NCBI GenBank assembly: GCA_027923505.1
Contig: BROI01000004.1
Span: forward strand, 620,001-684,000
DNA length: 64,000 bases
Direction of reading: 5' to 3'
Source of the DNA: Mayamaea pseudoterrestris
Lineage: Eukaryota > Bacillariophyta > Bacillariophyceae > Sellaphorales > Sellaphoraceae
Part shown: piece after piece, positions 9,690 to 20,940 of the stretch
Numbering within the stretch: position 1 is the first letter of the stretch
How the letters are laid out: each line of letters opens with the position of its first letter
Notes under the pieces: model-generated
The model's database searches: none
What the model saw: only the letters and a program-made list of their open reading frames with translations
Told to the model about the DNA's origin: nothing
Position numbers and translations under genes: made by a program

Positions 9690-10403
9690 TCACCTTGACA
9701 CAAGTTTACTTGCTTGTAACCTATCTTCGTCCAACGCGAGTTCAAGGTAGCTGTCGAGGGCAACAACTACTTTCGTCAGCAACTCCTCAAGCTCACCAAC
9801 ACTTCCGTCCAGTGGATGTTTGGATACATATTGAACTTCGTCCAGAAAGCTCTGCCACGCCACCCATGCATCGTTGCGTGCCCCATACTGCAAGGTCTGC
9901 TTGACTGGCAAGTCGCTTTCAATAGATGGACGCCCGGGCCCATCAAATCCCTTGGAGTAGTAAACCAAAAAGGCATTTTGATCGACAAACTTTTGCTTGT
10001 AGGAAACGTTATCAGAGTATGCGTCAAAAAGTCGTTTGAAACTGACTTCGTCGTTTGGGATGTGCATTCCCTCAATCATTCTCGTTGCATCCTCCAGTTT
10101 CGATAGACGCTTCAAATTTGACTGCAACGTCTGCAACTGTGACTGCATGGAAACGATTGGCACGAGCGCTTCCAAAGAGCCTGAGAGCGACGCGTCAGCT
10201 CCAGTGGACTCAGGCATGTTTCGGGCATTTGATGCAATAGGAATGGTAATCATTGATATGTCAAATGTAGCTTTTATAAAGTTTCGTCGCGATGGATTGT
10301 CAAAAAATGAGCGTCGTGCACTTGTTTTTGCAGAAGGAAACTCAAGCGAGGTCGCTGGCGCCATAAAGACGCTCCACCAGCAAACTAGCAGCGCCAAATA
10401 CAT
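9690..10403 (-). CDS. Probable thylakoid-lumen protein with Tat-type signal, function unknown
   Basis: 237 aa, single exon, ATG 10403. Three targeting segments can be read: an ER signal peptide (residues 1-20, MYLALLVCWWSVFMAPATS), a Ser/Arg-rich transit region, then RRNFIKATFDISMITIPIAS (38-57), which is a twin-Arg plus hydrophobic core ending near an A-x-A-like site (SNA). That order predicts import to the plastid and Tat export to the lumen. The mature part is helical, with ...QSQLQTLQSNLKRLSKLED and a C-terminal helix pair (DAWVAWQSFLDEVQYVSKH and EELLTKVVVALDSYLELA). This resembles PsbQ/Psb31-like four-helix lumenal subunits in size and build, but I see no diagnostic motif. Tail-to-tail with the S1 gene, 22 bp apart. 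Confidence 0.6.
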   Translation of the reverse strand: MYLALLVCWWSVFMAPATSLEFPSAKTSARRSFFDNPSRRNFIKATFDISMITIPIASNARNMPESTGADASLSGSLEALVPIVSMQSQLQTLQSNLKRLSKLEDATRMIEGMHIPNDEVSFKRLFDAYSDNVSYKQKFVDQNAFLVYYSKGFDGPGRPSIESDLPVKQTLQYGARNDAWVAWQSFLDEVQYVSKHPLDGSVGELEELLTKVVVALDSYLELALDEDRLQASKLVSR

Positions 10404-10757
10404 GACAGCGTCTTGAGAGTTGTATATTAATGAAGTTCGTGCAATAGGGTTATCATTGCAAGTTGGCTGTCAGCATAATTTACGACCTGTCGCATGCATC
10501 GCTGATGATCTTGCGTCTCGCTTGCGACAGATTCTGTCGCACCGTCAATAAAATCTATTGTTTCGCAAGGAAAAGGGTCAAAGTTGCGAAAGTAGTAAAC
10601 GATCCTACTTTCCTTTAACGATCCGGAGCAGCAAACTCCTATTTGATTCATTTGGTTGATAGGAGAAGAACATGTTGCATAGTGGCAGATGTCAAGAGAG
10701 ATCCAAAAACCGCGACTTGTAATATTTTAGTAATAACCCACCTGAGCATTTAGTTGA
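10404..10757. other. Intergenic stretch, no convincing gene
   Basis: 354 bp between the lumen protein start and the stop of the acidic protein. A 74-codon open frame on the minus strand lacks recognisable features. It contains the promoter for the minus-strand gene at 10403. Confidence 0.5.
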
Positions 10758-11627
10758 TTATTGTATATCTGACCACACGGAAGAACTTGCCGACGACTCA
10801 TCCCCAGGAGGCTCATTCCCTGCGCAGCACATGGTGTCATATCTTTGCAGAATCCTTGTCATTTCAGTCTCGTCGCTGCGCCACGCTATCGACTCCCCGT
10901 CGCTGCGAAACTGCGCAGGATGAGGATAAGACACACCCAGCACGCCAGAGTCGCCGTGATCCACGTTTTCGACTTCGTACGAGTATTCGTCATTATCGGC
11001 ATTGTACCCGTCATTGCTTTCCTCTTCCCTTCTATAAGCATCTACCGATGGGGTGTCTTTGTTTTCATATAAGCCGACGATATCGTCACCCATGTATTCG
11101 CTATCAGTTTCATCATTGCTCAAGCAGCTACTATCCGCTTCCTCCGCCTTGGAGTCATCGTGACTGGTTGATTCGTTCGCCGAATCTGCGTCGCGACTAA
11201 ACATTGAGAGCTGAACATATCGATGGTTTTCGTCAAACGAAACGGTCAATTCGGTACTTAGTATCGACCTTAGCTCGGTACTCGGTAAGGACTGTGCCTC
11301 GGTCACACTTGAAAGCTGACTTCTCGTGGTGGCCGTCACCAACGAGCCGAGCGAATCGTCTTCCGTGCTGGCGCTTGTGGAATGCGTGCACTCAATCTCG
11401 TTCCAGCTGGCTTGGACAATGGCTGAGGACTGGGTCAGCGAGCTGCCGCCCACCGATTCGGAGCTCTCTTTATACAAGTAGCTCAAGCTTTCTCGCTCCC
11501 ATTGATGCATTGCTTCGTAGCCTTCACTCTGTAGCGTTAGCCCATCCTTGTCTTCGCTGGAAGCGCATAGGATGGTAAAATTGTGTCGACTGTTCCTTGG
11601 CTTCCAAAAGCATAGTCTTGTGAACAT
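10758..11627 (-). CDS. Acidic Ser/Glu/Asp-rich protein of unknown function
   Basis: 289 aa from ATG 11627 (MFTRLCFWKPRNSRHNF); the frame continues upstream only to a GTG at 11684. I do not recognise a family. Composition is strongly Ser, Glu and Asp, with no membrane segment, no cysteine pattern and no repeat; most of it is predicted to be disordered. The N-terminal 20 residues are basic and aromatic. An uninterrupted frame of this length with strong acidic bias fits other disordered proteins of this genome, but expression is unproven. Confidence 0.5.
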   Translation of the reverse strand: MFTRLCFWKPRNSRHNFTILCASSEDKDGLTLQSEGYEAMHQWERESLSYLYKESSESVGGSSLTQSSAIVQASWNEIECTHSTSASTEDDSLGSLVTATTRSQLSSVTEAQSLPSTELRSILSTELTVSFDENHRYVQLSMFSRDADSANESTSHDDSKAEEADSSCLSNDETDSEYMGDDIVGLYENKDTPSVDAYRREEESNDGYNADNDEYSYEVENVDHGDSGVLGVSYPHPAQFRSDGESIAWRSDETEMTRILQRYDTMCCAGNEPPGDESSASSSVWSDIQ

Positions 11628-12263
11628 GATTGCGGTGGATGGTGATTTTCCCTGGGATGACGACTTGTCAATCCTGTGGCTCACACGGCAGACTACTAGT
11701 GCGGTTCATAGTTGGTTCAGCCAGGAGTATACCGCCATTGCACTTGCCGTTCGTCGCTTGTTTGTCAATGCTTCATCACTCTTTCGCTTCGCAATCGACG
11801 GAGAGGCAGGCGGCACATTCCCGCCTACGAGTGATGCGGTAGGCTTGTCAAAATTTCTCTAGAGTAGGCGCAGTTGCATGTGTGCAGTCTCCCGCGAGCC
11901 GCCATGGTCGTTTTCAAAATGAGAATTGTCGGAGTAAATTGCCGCAACGGAAACTGGATGACGTTGACATGGTTAATACTCACTGGCGTGCGTCGATGAA
12001 ACCAAAAGGATTGCTTACCTATGCAGCTGCAACAGCTCATGAACGCCGACAAGTATTCGCCATTTTGTCACGCCTGCTGTTGCCATCGTCGTTCTTCACA
12101 ACATCCTTCCTAAAGCCAGCCCTGAGATACTTGCTAGTACGATACTCCTTGATCCAGAGATTACGAGACACCAATCGGAGTGAAACAGCGAAAAGGCTGC
12201 GTAAATTGAGGCTATTCTGCAAAACTCTGTACAGCGAACGCGAGCTCGGGTCTTGAGGTGAAG
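11628..12263. other. Intergenic region upstream of DGDG synthase, with possible small ORF
   Basis: 636 bp between divergent starts. It holds a basic 95-codon open frame on the plus strand (ATG 11969 to stop at 12256) that ends 7 bp before the DGDG synthase ATG. Its Leu/Arg-rich sequence matches nothing I recognise. It could be a 5'-leader upstream ORF or chance. A second frame at 11626-11862 overlaps the start of the acidic gene and looks like chance. Confidence 0.35.
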
Positions 12264-14581
12264 ATGCTGCTGCATTTTGGACCTCGACAGCAGCGCTTGA
12301 CTGTATTGTTTTACCTTGTCATTCTCTTGCTTTACGTTGAACTTGCTTCCTGCTCTATTTCAACAAAATTGCTACGAAAGTATGCCTTTTGGCTCCGAGG
12401 AGGAGAGGATTCGGCCCTATCGATCGACAACCCTTCAGAAAATAAGACTTTTGCATCAAAGAACAAGCTATTCAAGTGGGCCAACAAGAACGCTACAACT
12501 CTAGCAAATAAGGATGACCGAGAAGCATCAGTTCGAAAGCGCGAGTTTCTCGATCGGATTGCTCTCATTTCACAAAGTTTGCTAAAGAAGGAAAAGGATG
12601 CTCGCCTTTTGCCGCCTCGAGCCGCAGATCAGTCTAGCAATCGCACCGAATACGACGACCCGAACGCCATTACACCTCAATCTGACTTGACCATTCCGGA
12701 GCGACACATTCACATTGTGACAACTGCAGCCATTCCTTGGTTTACTGGAACATCAATCAATCCACTGCTGCGTGCTGCCTATATGCACCGACAGACGCAA
12801 CAATACTCCAACAAGGAACCGTGGGTCACGCTTGTTGTGCCATGGCTCGAGCTACCAAAGGATCAGCAGACTGTCTACCATAAAGTGTTTGCGAATCAGC
12901 AGGAGCAAGAAGACGAGATCCGAACTTGGCTGCGAGATGAAGCGAACATGGAGGATGCGGCTGATCCCGAGACTGGTTTACAAATCTTGTTTTATCCAGC
13001 AAGATACCACGCGGGTATGGGCTCCGTCTTTGCCATGGGGGATATCATGGCCAATATGGATCCCAAGAAAATGGATGTATGCGTTTTGGAGGAACCGGAG
13101 CACTGCAACTGGTTTCGCTCGCCTGGAGATGGCTGGACGAAGCGATTCACCTATGTGATTGGAATTGTTCATACCAGTAAGTATTTGATGATGAGTCTAG
13201 TGTGCATGTTTGAAAGTAAAAATTTATGTGATGAGTCTATTGTGCATGTTTGGAAGGAATAATTGTTGACACCTCTGCACCTTTCTACCTATCTATAGAT
13301 TACAAGGAATATGCTAGCGGCGAGTACCATGGCATGTGGACGGCACCGGCAATTCAGCTAATGTCGTCTGCCATGGTCCGAGCGTACTGCCACCAAGTCA
13401 TTAAACTCTCGGCAGTCTTGCAAACATATGCCCATGAGAAGGAGGTCACATCAAATGTTCATGGAGTGCGATCAAACTTTTTGGAGGAGGGTAAGCGGCG
13501 TGCCCGTGGCGACGCACTGCCAAGCCAGGACGACGCACAAGGTTGTGTACAAACTTACTTTGTTGCAAAATTATTGTGGGCCAAGGGATTGGATTTAATG
13601 CTCGAGATGGAAGACTACTATCGTCAATGCACTGGCGATTACTTTCCGATCCATATCTATGGCAGTGGTCCTGATGAGAAGGATATTATTCGAGCTTTCC
13701 ACGGCAGACAGAAGAAGAACGAATCGTCACAGGAACATGGACTTGAAACAGCTCTGTCGATGGAAGGAGGCAGCACAAACCTGACGGATTCGGGTAAGCT
13801 TGATGCTGACAGCGTCAACGCAACAACGGATTCGTCCGATGCTGGCAGCTCGAGCTGGCGTTTGACAAAATCGGCCAAGTCGAAATTTAAGACGCTGAAA
13901 CGAAAGGTTGACGAGGTGGATATTCCAAAGAGTCTTGCCGAGTTTCGGAAGAATCCCATTCCAGCGGTCTTTCCTGGGCGAGTCGATCACGGCACATTGA
14001 GAAACTACACAGTTTTTGTGAATCCATCAGTTTCAGAGGTTCTTTGTACGACGACTGCCGAGGCGCTTGCCATGGGCAAGTTTGCGATTATCCCAGTGCA
14101 TCCGTCGAACACCTTCTTTCATAGATTTCCAAATTGCTTACCGTACCGAAACAAGATCGAGTTTGTCGCAAATCTACGTTGGGCCATGACGCACGACCCT
14201 GAGCCACTGACTCCAGAGCTTGCTCGTGAATTCACTTGGGAAGCTGCTACTGAACGTTTTATAGCCGCATCAGCCATAACATGGGAGGAAGCAATGGCGC
14301 GTGAAAAGCTTGGGTGGAATAAAGTTGACGAGCGAATCGCATGGTTTCACAATGAAGCCGGAAAGGGAGTGACGGGTGACATGCTTCGGAAGATGTTTGG
14401 CGCAGGACCAGTTGCAGATCAAGTTAAATACATTCGACAAGCATCCGAAGGAGAGTTCAACGATGAGGATAGCGACGACGATGAGGACGACGACGATGGT
14501 CTCAGTGCCAAGTTTCGTCGGTCATCCTTTGCCCAGGCTCTTCGCGCTTCACTGGATGACATTGGTAGCTTCATCCAATAG
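12264..14581 (+). CDS. DGD1: Digalactosyldiacylglycerol synthase (GT4 glycosyltransferase)
   Basis: Two exons, join(12264..13176, 13299..14581), 731 aa. The 122-bp intron (GTAAGT...CTATAG) splits codon AAT and restores the family motif GIVHTNYKEY. The enzyme adds a second galactose to MGDG, making the thylakoid lipid DGDG, and acts at the plastid envelope. Seen: a hydrophobic leader (residues 10-30), HIHIVTTAAIPWFTGTSINP near 150, LPARYH-type FYPARYHAGMGSVFAMGDI, LEEPEHCNWFR, then HGVRSNFLEEG, and a donor-binding region with FVNPSVSEVLCTTTAEALAMGK and PSNTFFHRFPNCLPY. A Ser/Asp/Lys-rich insert of about 90 residues lies before PAVFPGRVDHG, unlike plant DGD1. The C-terminus has an acidic run followed by a basic/aromatic tail. 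Confidence 0.9.
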
Positions 14582-14771
14582 GCATTGCTGCCTCTTGTTG
14601 CAACCTCATGCAGCGTAATCACTGAAAGGCTATTAACTACGACCACTCAAGGCACATAATTCGTATACATGGACTGACCGCTACGCATAATGACTAAACA
14701 CGGCTATTATACTCGTTATCCATCTACTTGTAGCAGTAGATCACAAGTATAGTTAGTACCGAGAGTCATGC

Positions 14772-15809
14772 TCATCTGCGTCGGTTTCTCCGCATGGAAC
14801 CGGGCCGAATCAGCATCGAGTCAATCATCCACGCCGTATCTTCCCCTGCGCCATTGGTCGACAAGATAAAGTTAACGGATACCTTGTCCAACGGACCAGG
14901 ACCAGTTCGAATGCCGGCTGTAAAGAATGCACGCTTGCCGTCGAAACTGTAGTCACCCTTCTCGACAAACGCATCCGTGTGTGTAAACAGCACCTTGTAG
15001 TCGGTCGTCTTTAAATAGGCTGCATACTCTGCTGGTGTGAGTTCCTCCTCCGTCTTGACTTGTGATCCTTCCGAACTAAACCCAAAGAATATTTCGGTAC
15101 CTTTGTTTGGAGTTGGAACATCATTGTTGCGAAAGGCTTCGAGCACGAGTGCAACGACTTCCCCGGCTGTCAAGTCCGAGTCTGTAACGAAAGACAAGCG
15201 CGAGTGAGCCACAAGAGACAAACAATCAAATATGATTTGATTTCACTCACCAGGAACTTTTGTTGGTGGAACATACACTTTGGGTGTATCGTCGGCTTTA
15301 GTGTCGTTTGCATCATCATCATCATCGTCGTCGTCACCTTCATCCTCCTTGACACCCTTGACATACTCCACAAAGCCTCCGGCAGTATCCAGCACACGCT
15401 CCTTCACTTCGCTGTACAGCTTGTCGTCCGTAAAGGTTGCAGCAGGACTATTCTCTTCCTCCTCCTCCTCGGGCGGCATTCCGGTCGCACTCAATCCAAG
15501 CTCGTCGGAACTATCATCGTCGTCGTCCTCCAAATCGTCATCATCATCTTGATCCAGATCCGTTGGTTCCAATGAAATGCCCTTGGACTGCGCCACACGA
15601 AATAGTTCCGCCATTAGATTGGCGCCTTCGGCATCGGGTGCATTGTCTTGTTGGTTGCTGGAGAATAGTATGCAGTGTGATTGCTGCTGCAGTCTCGATG
15701 CAACAAGGTTGGGAAGTATAGGTGCGAAACTAAAGGTAATTCGAATGTTGCACATTAGTGCAAACACAGTCAAGGCAATCGGTCGTTTCATGGTGTCGAA
15801 CCGAATCAT
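14772..15809 (-). CDS. Plastid-targeted protein of unknown function, NTF2-like C-terminal domain possible
   Basis: Two exons, complement(join(14772..15181, 15251..15809)), 322 aa. The 69-bp intron (GTGAGT...TTACAG) joins KVP|D in phase. ATG 15809 or ATG 15791 may start it; both give a signal peptide ending at FSFAP, a clear ASAFAP-type plastid cleavage motif. Residues 80-180 hold several Asp/Glu runs. The C-terminal 140 residues are ordered: LTAGEVVALVLEAFRNND, GTEIFFGFSSEG, then EYAAYLKTTDYKVLF and an amphipathic beta-rich end (DKVSVNFILSTN, AWMIDSMLIRPG). That pattern resembles plastid SnoaL/NTF2-like proteins that are uncharacterised in plants. The domain name is a guess; the targeting is well supported. 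Confidence 0.7.
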
Positions 15810-16639
15810 TGGATCGTTTAAAGGTAGCGCTGATCAATATGAACGTTGCGGTGGGCGTGGGCGTTGAAGATGACCGAAGCAATACCTGATAAGCAGCACT
15901 GCACAGAGAGCTGATGCTGCTTGATTCGGTAGTCAAGTCCGCTTCTTGTGTTTTTTAACACTACAAAAGGCAAAGTGGTTCGGTCGAGATCTGCAGCTTG
16001 GAGGTGCATCATTCACAGTCAATGGATCGTGTCGCGGTGCGATTGGATGCGCTCGTGAATTTGCGATAATCGAAATTGTGCTCTTCAGTTCATAGTTATA
16101 GAGCAATGACCGTTCTTGTACAGTTTGTCCTAGTGTCGTTGTGTTTTGACACTTTATTCTGTCTAGGGGGCTCGGTTTATGGTTGTGGTTGTGTTTGTGT
16201 TTGAATAGACTACTCTTTCGATAACAGTTTGTATTGAATGTACTGAATGTAGATGTAGAAGTACAGAAGCACTAAAACTGATTACATTGCTGCAAGTGTA
16301 TGTATGTAGGAGTAAGCAACCCTTGCGCTAGGGTATTGAAAAGGTGGTAATTCTCTAACAAAACATGCAAAGTAGTGTGAATAAATATGCAAACTTGGCC
16401 AAACGTTTGACTTCCCAGATGGCAAGTGGCACATTAAGTAGCTGTGCATAGGCATAAACAGGTAGCAGAATGGCTCAAGGAATGTGAAGGAAAAACTTGC
16501 AACAAGCATGTAGAGACAATTGTAGGAGGCAACAAAAAAGTTGTGCAAAAGGCTTGCTAGGAGGTGTAGTGGCCGGCAAGATACTACATAGATTTGTTGC
16601 CAAAAAGCATAATTTTCAGCAATTTAATCCCAGACAATG
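15810..16639. other. Gene-free flank left of the satellite array
   Basis: 830 bp with the promoter of the plastid gene at its left end. A G/T-rich low-complexity stretch (about 16170-16202) and short open frames are present. I see no gene or RNA. Confidence 0.55.
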
Positions 16640-17706
16640 TCCATGACCAGAGAATACTTGCAACATCCTTATTTCAGGTGCGCTACAGAATGCATTGCCT
16701 GGCAGGTCACTGTCTTCAGTCTCAACCAGCAACTGCCATGCCTTTCAAAGGCCCACACCTAGAGCCGTGTGCATGCTCAATTTAAGCCAGAATGGTGCTA
16801 ACATTTTTTTCAGGTGCGCTACAAGATGCCTTGCCTGGCTGTTCCCTTGGTAGAATGCAATGGGATTGGTGATAACTTGTCACCAGTCTCAGCCAGCAGC
16901 TGCCATGCCTTCCAAACACCCATACCTAGAGCCATGTGCATGCCCAAATCAAGCCAGAATGGTGCTAACATCCTTATTTTAGATGCGCTACAAGGTGCCT
17001 TGCCTGGCTGGTCCCTTACTGCAATGGGATTGGTGACAACTAGTCACCAGTCTCAGCCAGCAGATGCCATGCATTTCAACCATCCATACCTTATGCCATG
17101 TGTATGCCCAAATCAAGTTAGAACACTGCAAACCTTTTTATTTCACGTGCGCTACAAGATGCCTTGCCTGGCTAGTCCAGGGGTAGACTGCATTGGAAAT
17201 GGTGATAACTTGTCACCAGTCTCAGCCAGCAGCTGCCATGCCTTTCAAACGCCTATACCTAGAGCCTTGTGTGCATGCCCAAATCAAGCCAGCAAGGTGC
17301 TTACATCCTTAATTTACTGTAAGGTGCACTGCAAGATGCATTGCCTGGCTAGTTCTTTCATAGACTGCAATGCGATAGGTGACAACAAGTCACCAGTCTC
17401 ATTCAGCAGCTGTCATGTCTTTTAAATGCCCTACTTAGAGCCATGAGAATGCCCCAATTAAATCAGAATGGTGCTAGCATCCTTATTTTGGGTGCGCAAC
17501 AAGATGCCTTGCTTGGCTGGTCCCTTGGTAGACTGCAATGGGATTGGTGATAACTTGTCACCAGTCTCAGCCAGCGTCTGCAATGCCTTTCGAACACCCA
17601 TACCTAGAGCCATGTGCATGCCCAAATCAAGCCAGAATGGTGCTAACATCCTTATTTCAGGTGCGCTACAAGATGCCTTGCCTGGCTGGTCCTTTGGTAG
17701 ACTGCT

Positions 17707-20700
17707 TTGAGCTTGGTGACACCTTGTCACCAGTCTCAGCCAGCAGCTGCCATGCCTTTCAAACGCCTATACCTAGAGCCATGTGCATGCCCCAATCAAG
17801 CCAGAATGGTGCTAACATCCTTATTTCAGGTGCGCTACAAGATGCCTTGCCTGGCTGGTCCTTTGGTAGACTGCATTGGGATTGGTGATAACTTGTCACC
17901 AGTCTCAGCCAGCTTCTGCCATGCCTTTCAAACACCCAGATCTAGATCCATATGCATGCCCAAACCAAGCCAGAATGCTGCAAACATCCTTATTTTAGTT
18001 GCGCTATAAGATGCATTGCCTGGATTGTCTCTTGGTAGACTGCATTGGAATTGGTGACAACTTGTCACCAGTCTCAGCCAGCAGCTGCTATGCCTTTCGA
18101 ACACCCATACCTAGAGCCATGTGCATGCTCGAATCAAGCCAGAATGGTGCTAACATCCTTATTTCAGGTGCGCTACAAGATGCCTTGCCTGGCTGGTCCT
18201 TTGGTAGACTGCTTTGAGCTTGGAGACAACTTGTCACCAGTCTCAGCCAGCAGCTGCCATGCCTTTCAAACGCCTATACCTAGAGCCTTGTGCATGCCCC
18301 AATCAAGCCAGAATGGTGCTAACATCCTTATTTCAGGTGCGCTACAAGATGCCTTGCCTGGCTGGTCCTTTGGTAGACTGCTTTGAGCTTGGTGACAACT
18401 TGTCACCAGTCTCAGCCAGCAGCTGCCATGCCTTTCAAACGCCTATACCTAGAGCCATGTGCATGCCCCAATCAAGCCAGAATGGTGCTAACATCCTTAT
18501 TTCAGGTGCGCTACAAGATGCCTTGCCTGGCTGGTCCTTTGGTAGACTGCATTGGGATTGGTGATAACTTGTCACCAGTCTCAGCCAGCAGCTGCCATGC
18601 CTTTCAAACACCCAGATCTAGATCCATATGCATGCCCAAACCAAGCCAGAATGCTGCAAACATCCTTATTTTAGTTGCGCTATAAGATGCATTGCCTGGA
18701 TGGTCTCTTGGTAGACTGCATTGGGATTGGTGACAACTTGTCACCAGTCTCAGCCAGCAGCTGCTATGCCTTTCGAACACCCATACCTAGAGCCATGTGC
18801 ATGCCCAAATCAAGCCAGAATGGTGCTAACATCCTTATTTCAGGTGCGCTACAAGATGCCTTGCCTGGCTAATCCTTTGGTAGACTGCTATGAGCTTGGT
18901 GACAACTTGTCACCAGTCTCAGCCAGCAGCTGCCATGCCTTTCAAACGCCTATACCTAGAGCCATGTGCATGCCCCAATCAAGCCAGAATGGTGCTAACA
19001 TCCTTATTTCAGGTGCGCTACAAGATGCCTTGCCTGGCTGGTCCTTTGGTAGACTGCATTGGGATTGGTGATAACTTGTCACCAGTCTCAGCCAGCTTCT
19101 GCCATGCCTTTCAAACGCCTATACCTAGAGCCATGTGCATGCCCCAATCAAGCCAGAATGGTGCTAACATCCTTATTTCAGGTGCGCTACAAGATGCCTT
19201 GCCTGGCTGGTCCTTTGGTAGACTGCATTGGGATTGGTGATAACTTGTCACCAGTCTCAGCCAGCTTCTGCCATGCCTTTCAAACACCCAGATCTAGATC
19301 CATATGCATGCCCAAACCAAGCCAGAATGCTGCAAACATCCTTATTTTAGTTGCGCTACAAGATGCATTGCCTGGATGGTCTCTTGGTAGATGGCATTGG
19401 GATTGGTGACAACTTGTCACCAGTCTCAGCCAGCAGCTGCTATGCCTTTCAAACACCCATACCTAGAGCCATGTGCATGCCCAAATCAAGCCAGAATGCT
19501 GCAAACATCCTTATTTTAGTTGCGCTACAAGATGCATTGCCTGGATTGTCTCTTGGTAGACTGCATTGGAATTGGTGACAACTTGTCACCAGTCTCAGCC
19601 AGCAGCTGCCATGCCTTTCGAACACCCATACCTAGAGCCATGTGCATGCCCAAATCAAGCCAGAATGGTGCTAACATCCTTATTTCAGGTGCGCTACAAG
19701 ATGCCTTGCCTGGCTGGTCCTTTGGTAGACTGCTTTGAGCTTGGTGACAACTTGTCACCAGTCTCAGCCAGCAGCTGCCATGCCTTTCAAACGCCTATAC
19801 CTAGAGCTATGTGCATGCCCAAATCAAGCCAGAATGGTGCTAACATCCTTATTTCAGGTGCGCTACAAGATGCCTTGCCTGGCTGGTCCTTTGGTAGACT
19901 GCATTGGGATTGGTGATAACTTGTCACCAGTCTCAGCCAGCTTCTGCCATGCCTTTCAAACACCCAGATCTAGATCCATATGCATGCCCAAACCAAGCCA
20001 GAATGGTGCTAACATCCTTATTTTAGTTGCGCTATAAGATGCATTGCCTGGATGGTCTCTTGGTAGACTGCATTGGGATTGCAACAACTTGTCACCAGTA
20101 TCAGCCAGCAGCTGCTATGCCTTTCAAACACCCAGAGCCATGTGCATGCCCAAATCAAGCCAGAATGGTGCTAACATCCTTATTTCAAGTGCGCTACAAG
20201 ATGCCTTGCCTGGCTAGTCCTTTGGTAGACTGCTATGAGCTTGGTGACAACTTGTCACCAGTCTCAGCCAGCAGCTGCCATGCCTTTCAAACGCCTATAC
20301 CTAGAGCCATGTGCATGCCCAAATCAAGCCAGAATGGTGCTAACATCCTTATTTCAGGTGCGCTACAAGATGCCTTGCCTGGCTGGTCCCATGGTAGACT
20401 GCAATGGGATTGGTGACAACTTGTCACCAGTCTCAGCCAGCAGCTGCCATGTCTTTCAAATGCCCTACTTAGAGCAATGAGAATGCCCCAATTAAATCAG
20501 AATGGTGCTATCATTCTTATTTTGGGTACGCAACAAGATGCCTTGCTTGGCTGGTCCCTTGGTAGACTGCAATGGGATTGGTGATAACTTGTCACCAGTC
20601 TCAGCCAGCTTCTGCCATGCCTTTCAAACACCCAGATCTAGATCCATATGCATGCCCAAACCAAGCCAGAATGCTGCAAACATCCTTATTTTAGTTGCGC
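17707..20700. repeat. Higher-order repeat: four-monomer period of 676 bp
   Basis: A variant monomer carrying AGATCTAGATCC recurs at 17938, 18614, 19290, 19966 and 20634, i.e. at intervals of 676, 676, 676 and 668 bp, exactly four monomers with one small deletion. Between these marks, other variants (TTTGAGCTTGG type; GCTGCTATG with CGAACACCC type) recur in the same order. This is a higher-order repeat within the satellite, as in primate alpha satellite. Confidence 0.88.
18053..18069. repeat. Representative 17-bp perfect dyad of the satellite monomer
   Basis: GGTGACAACTTGTCACC is two 8-bp inverted arms around a single central C. It recurs in most monomers; frequent variants change one arm (GGTGATAAC or ACTAGTCACC). 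It could form a small hairpin or bind a dimeric protein. Confidence 0.8.
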
Positions 20701-20940
20701 TACAAGATGCATCGCCTGGATGGTCTCTTGGTAGACTGCATTGGGATTGGTGACAACTTGTCACCAGTCTCAGCCAGCAACTGCTATGCCTTTCAAACAC
20801 CCATACCTAGAGCCATGTGCATGCCCAAATCAAGCCAGAATGGTGCTAACATCCTTATTTCAAGTGCGCTACAAGATGCCTTGCCTGGCTAATCCTTTGG
20901 TAGACTGCTATGAGCTTGGTGACAACTTGTCACCAGTCTT

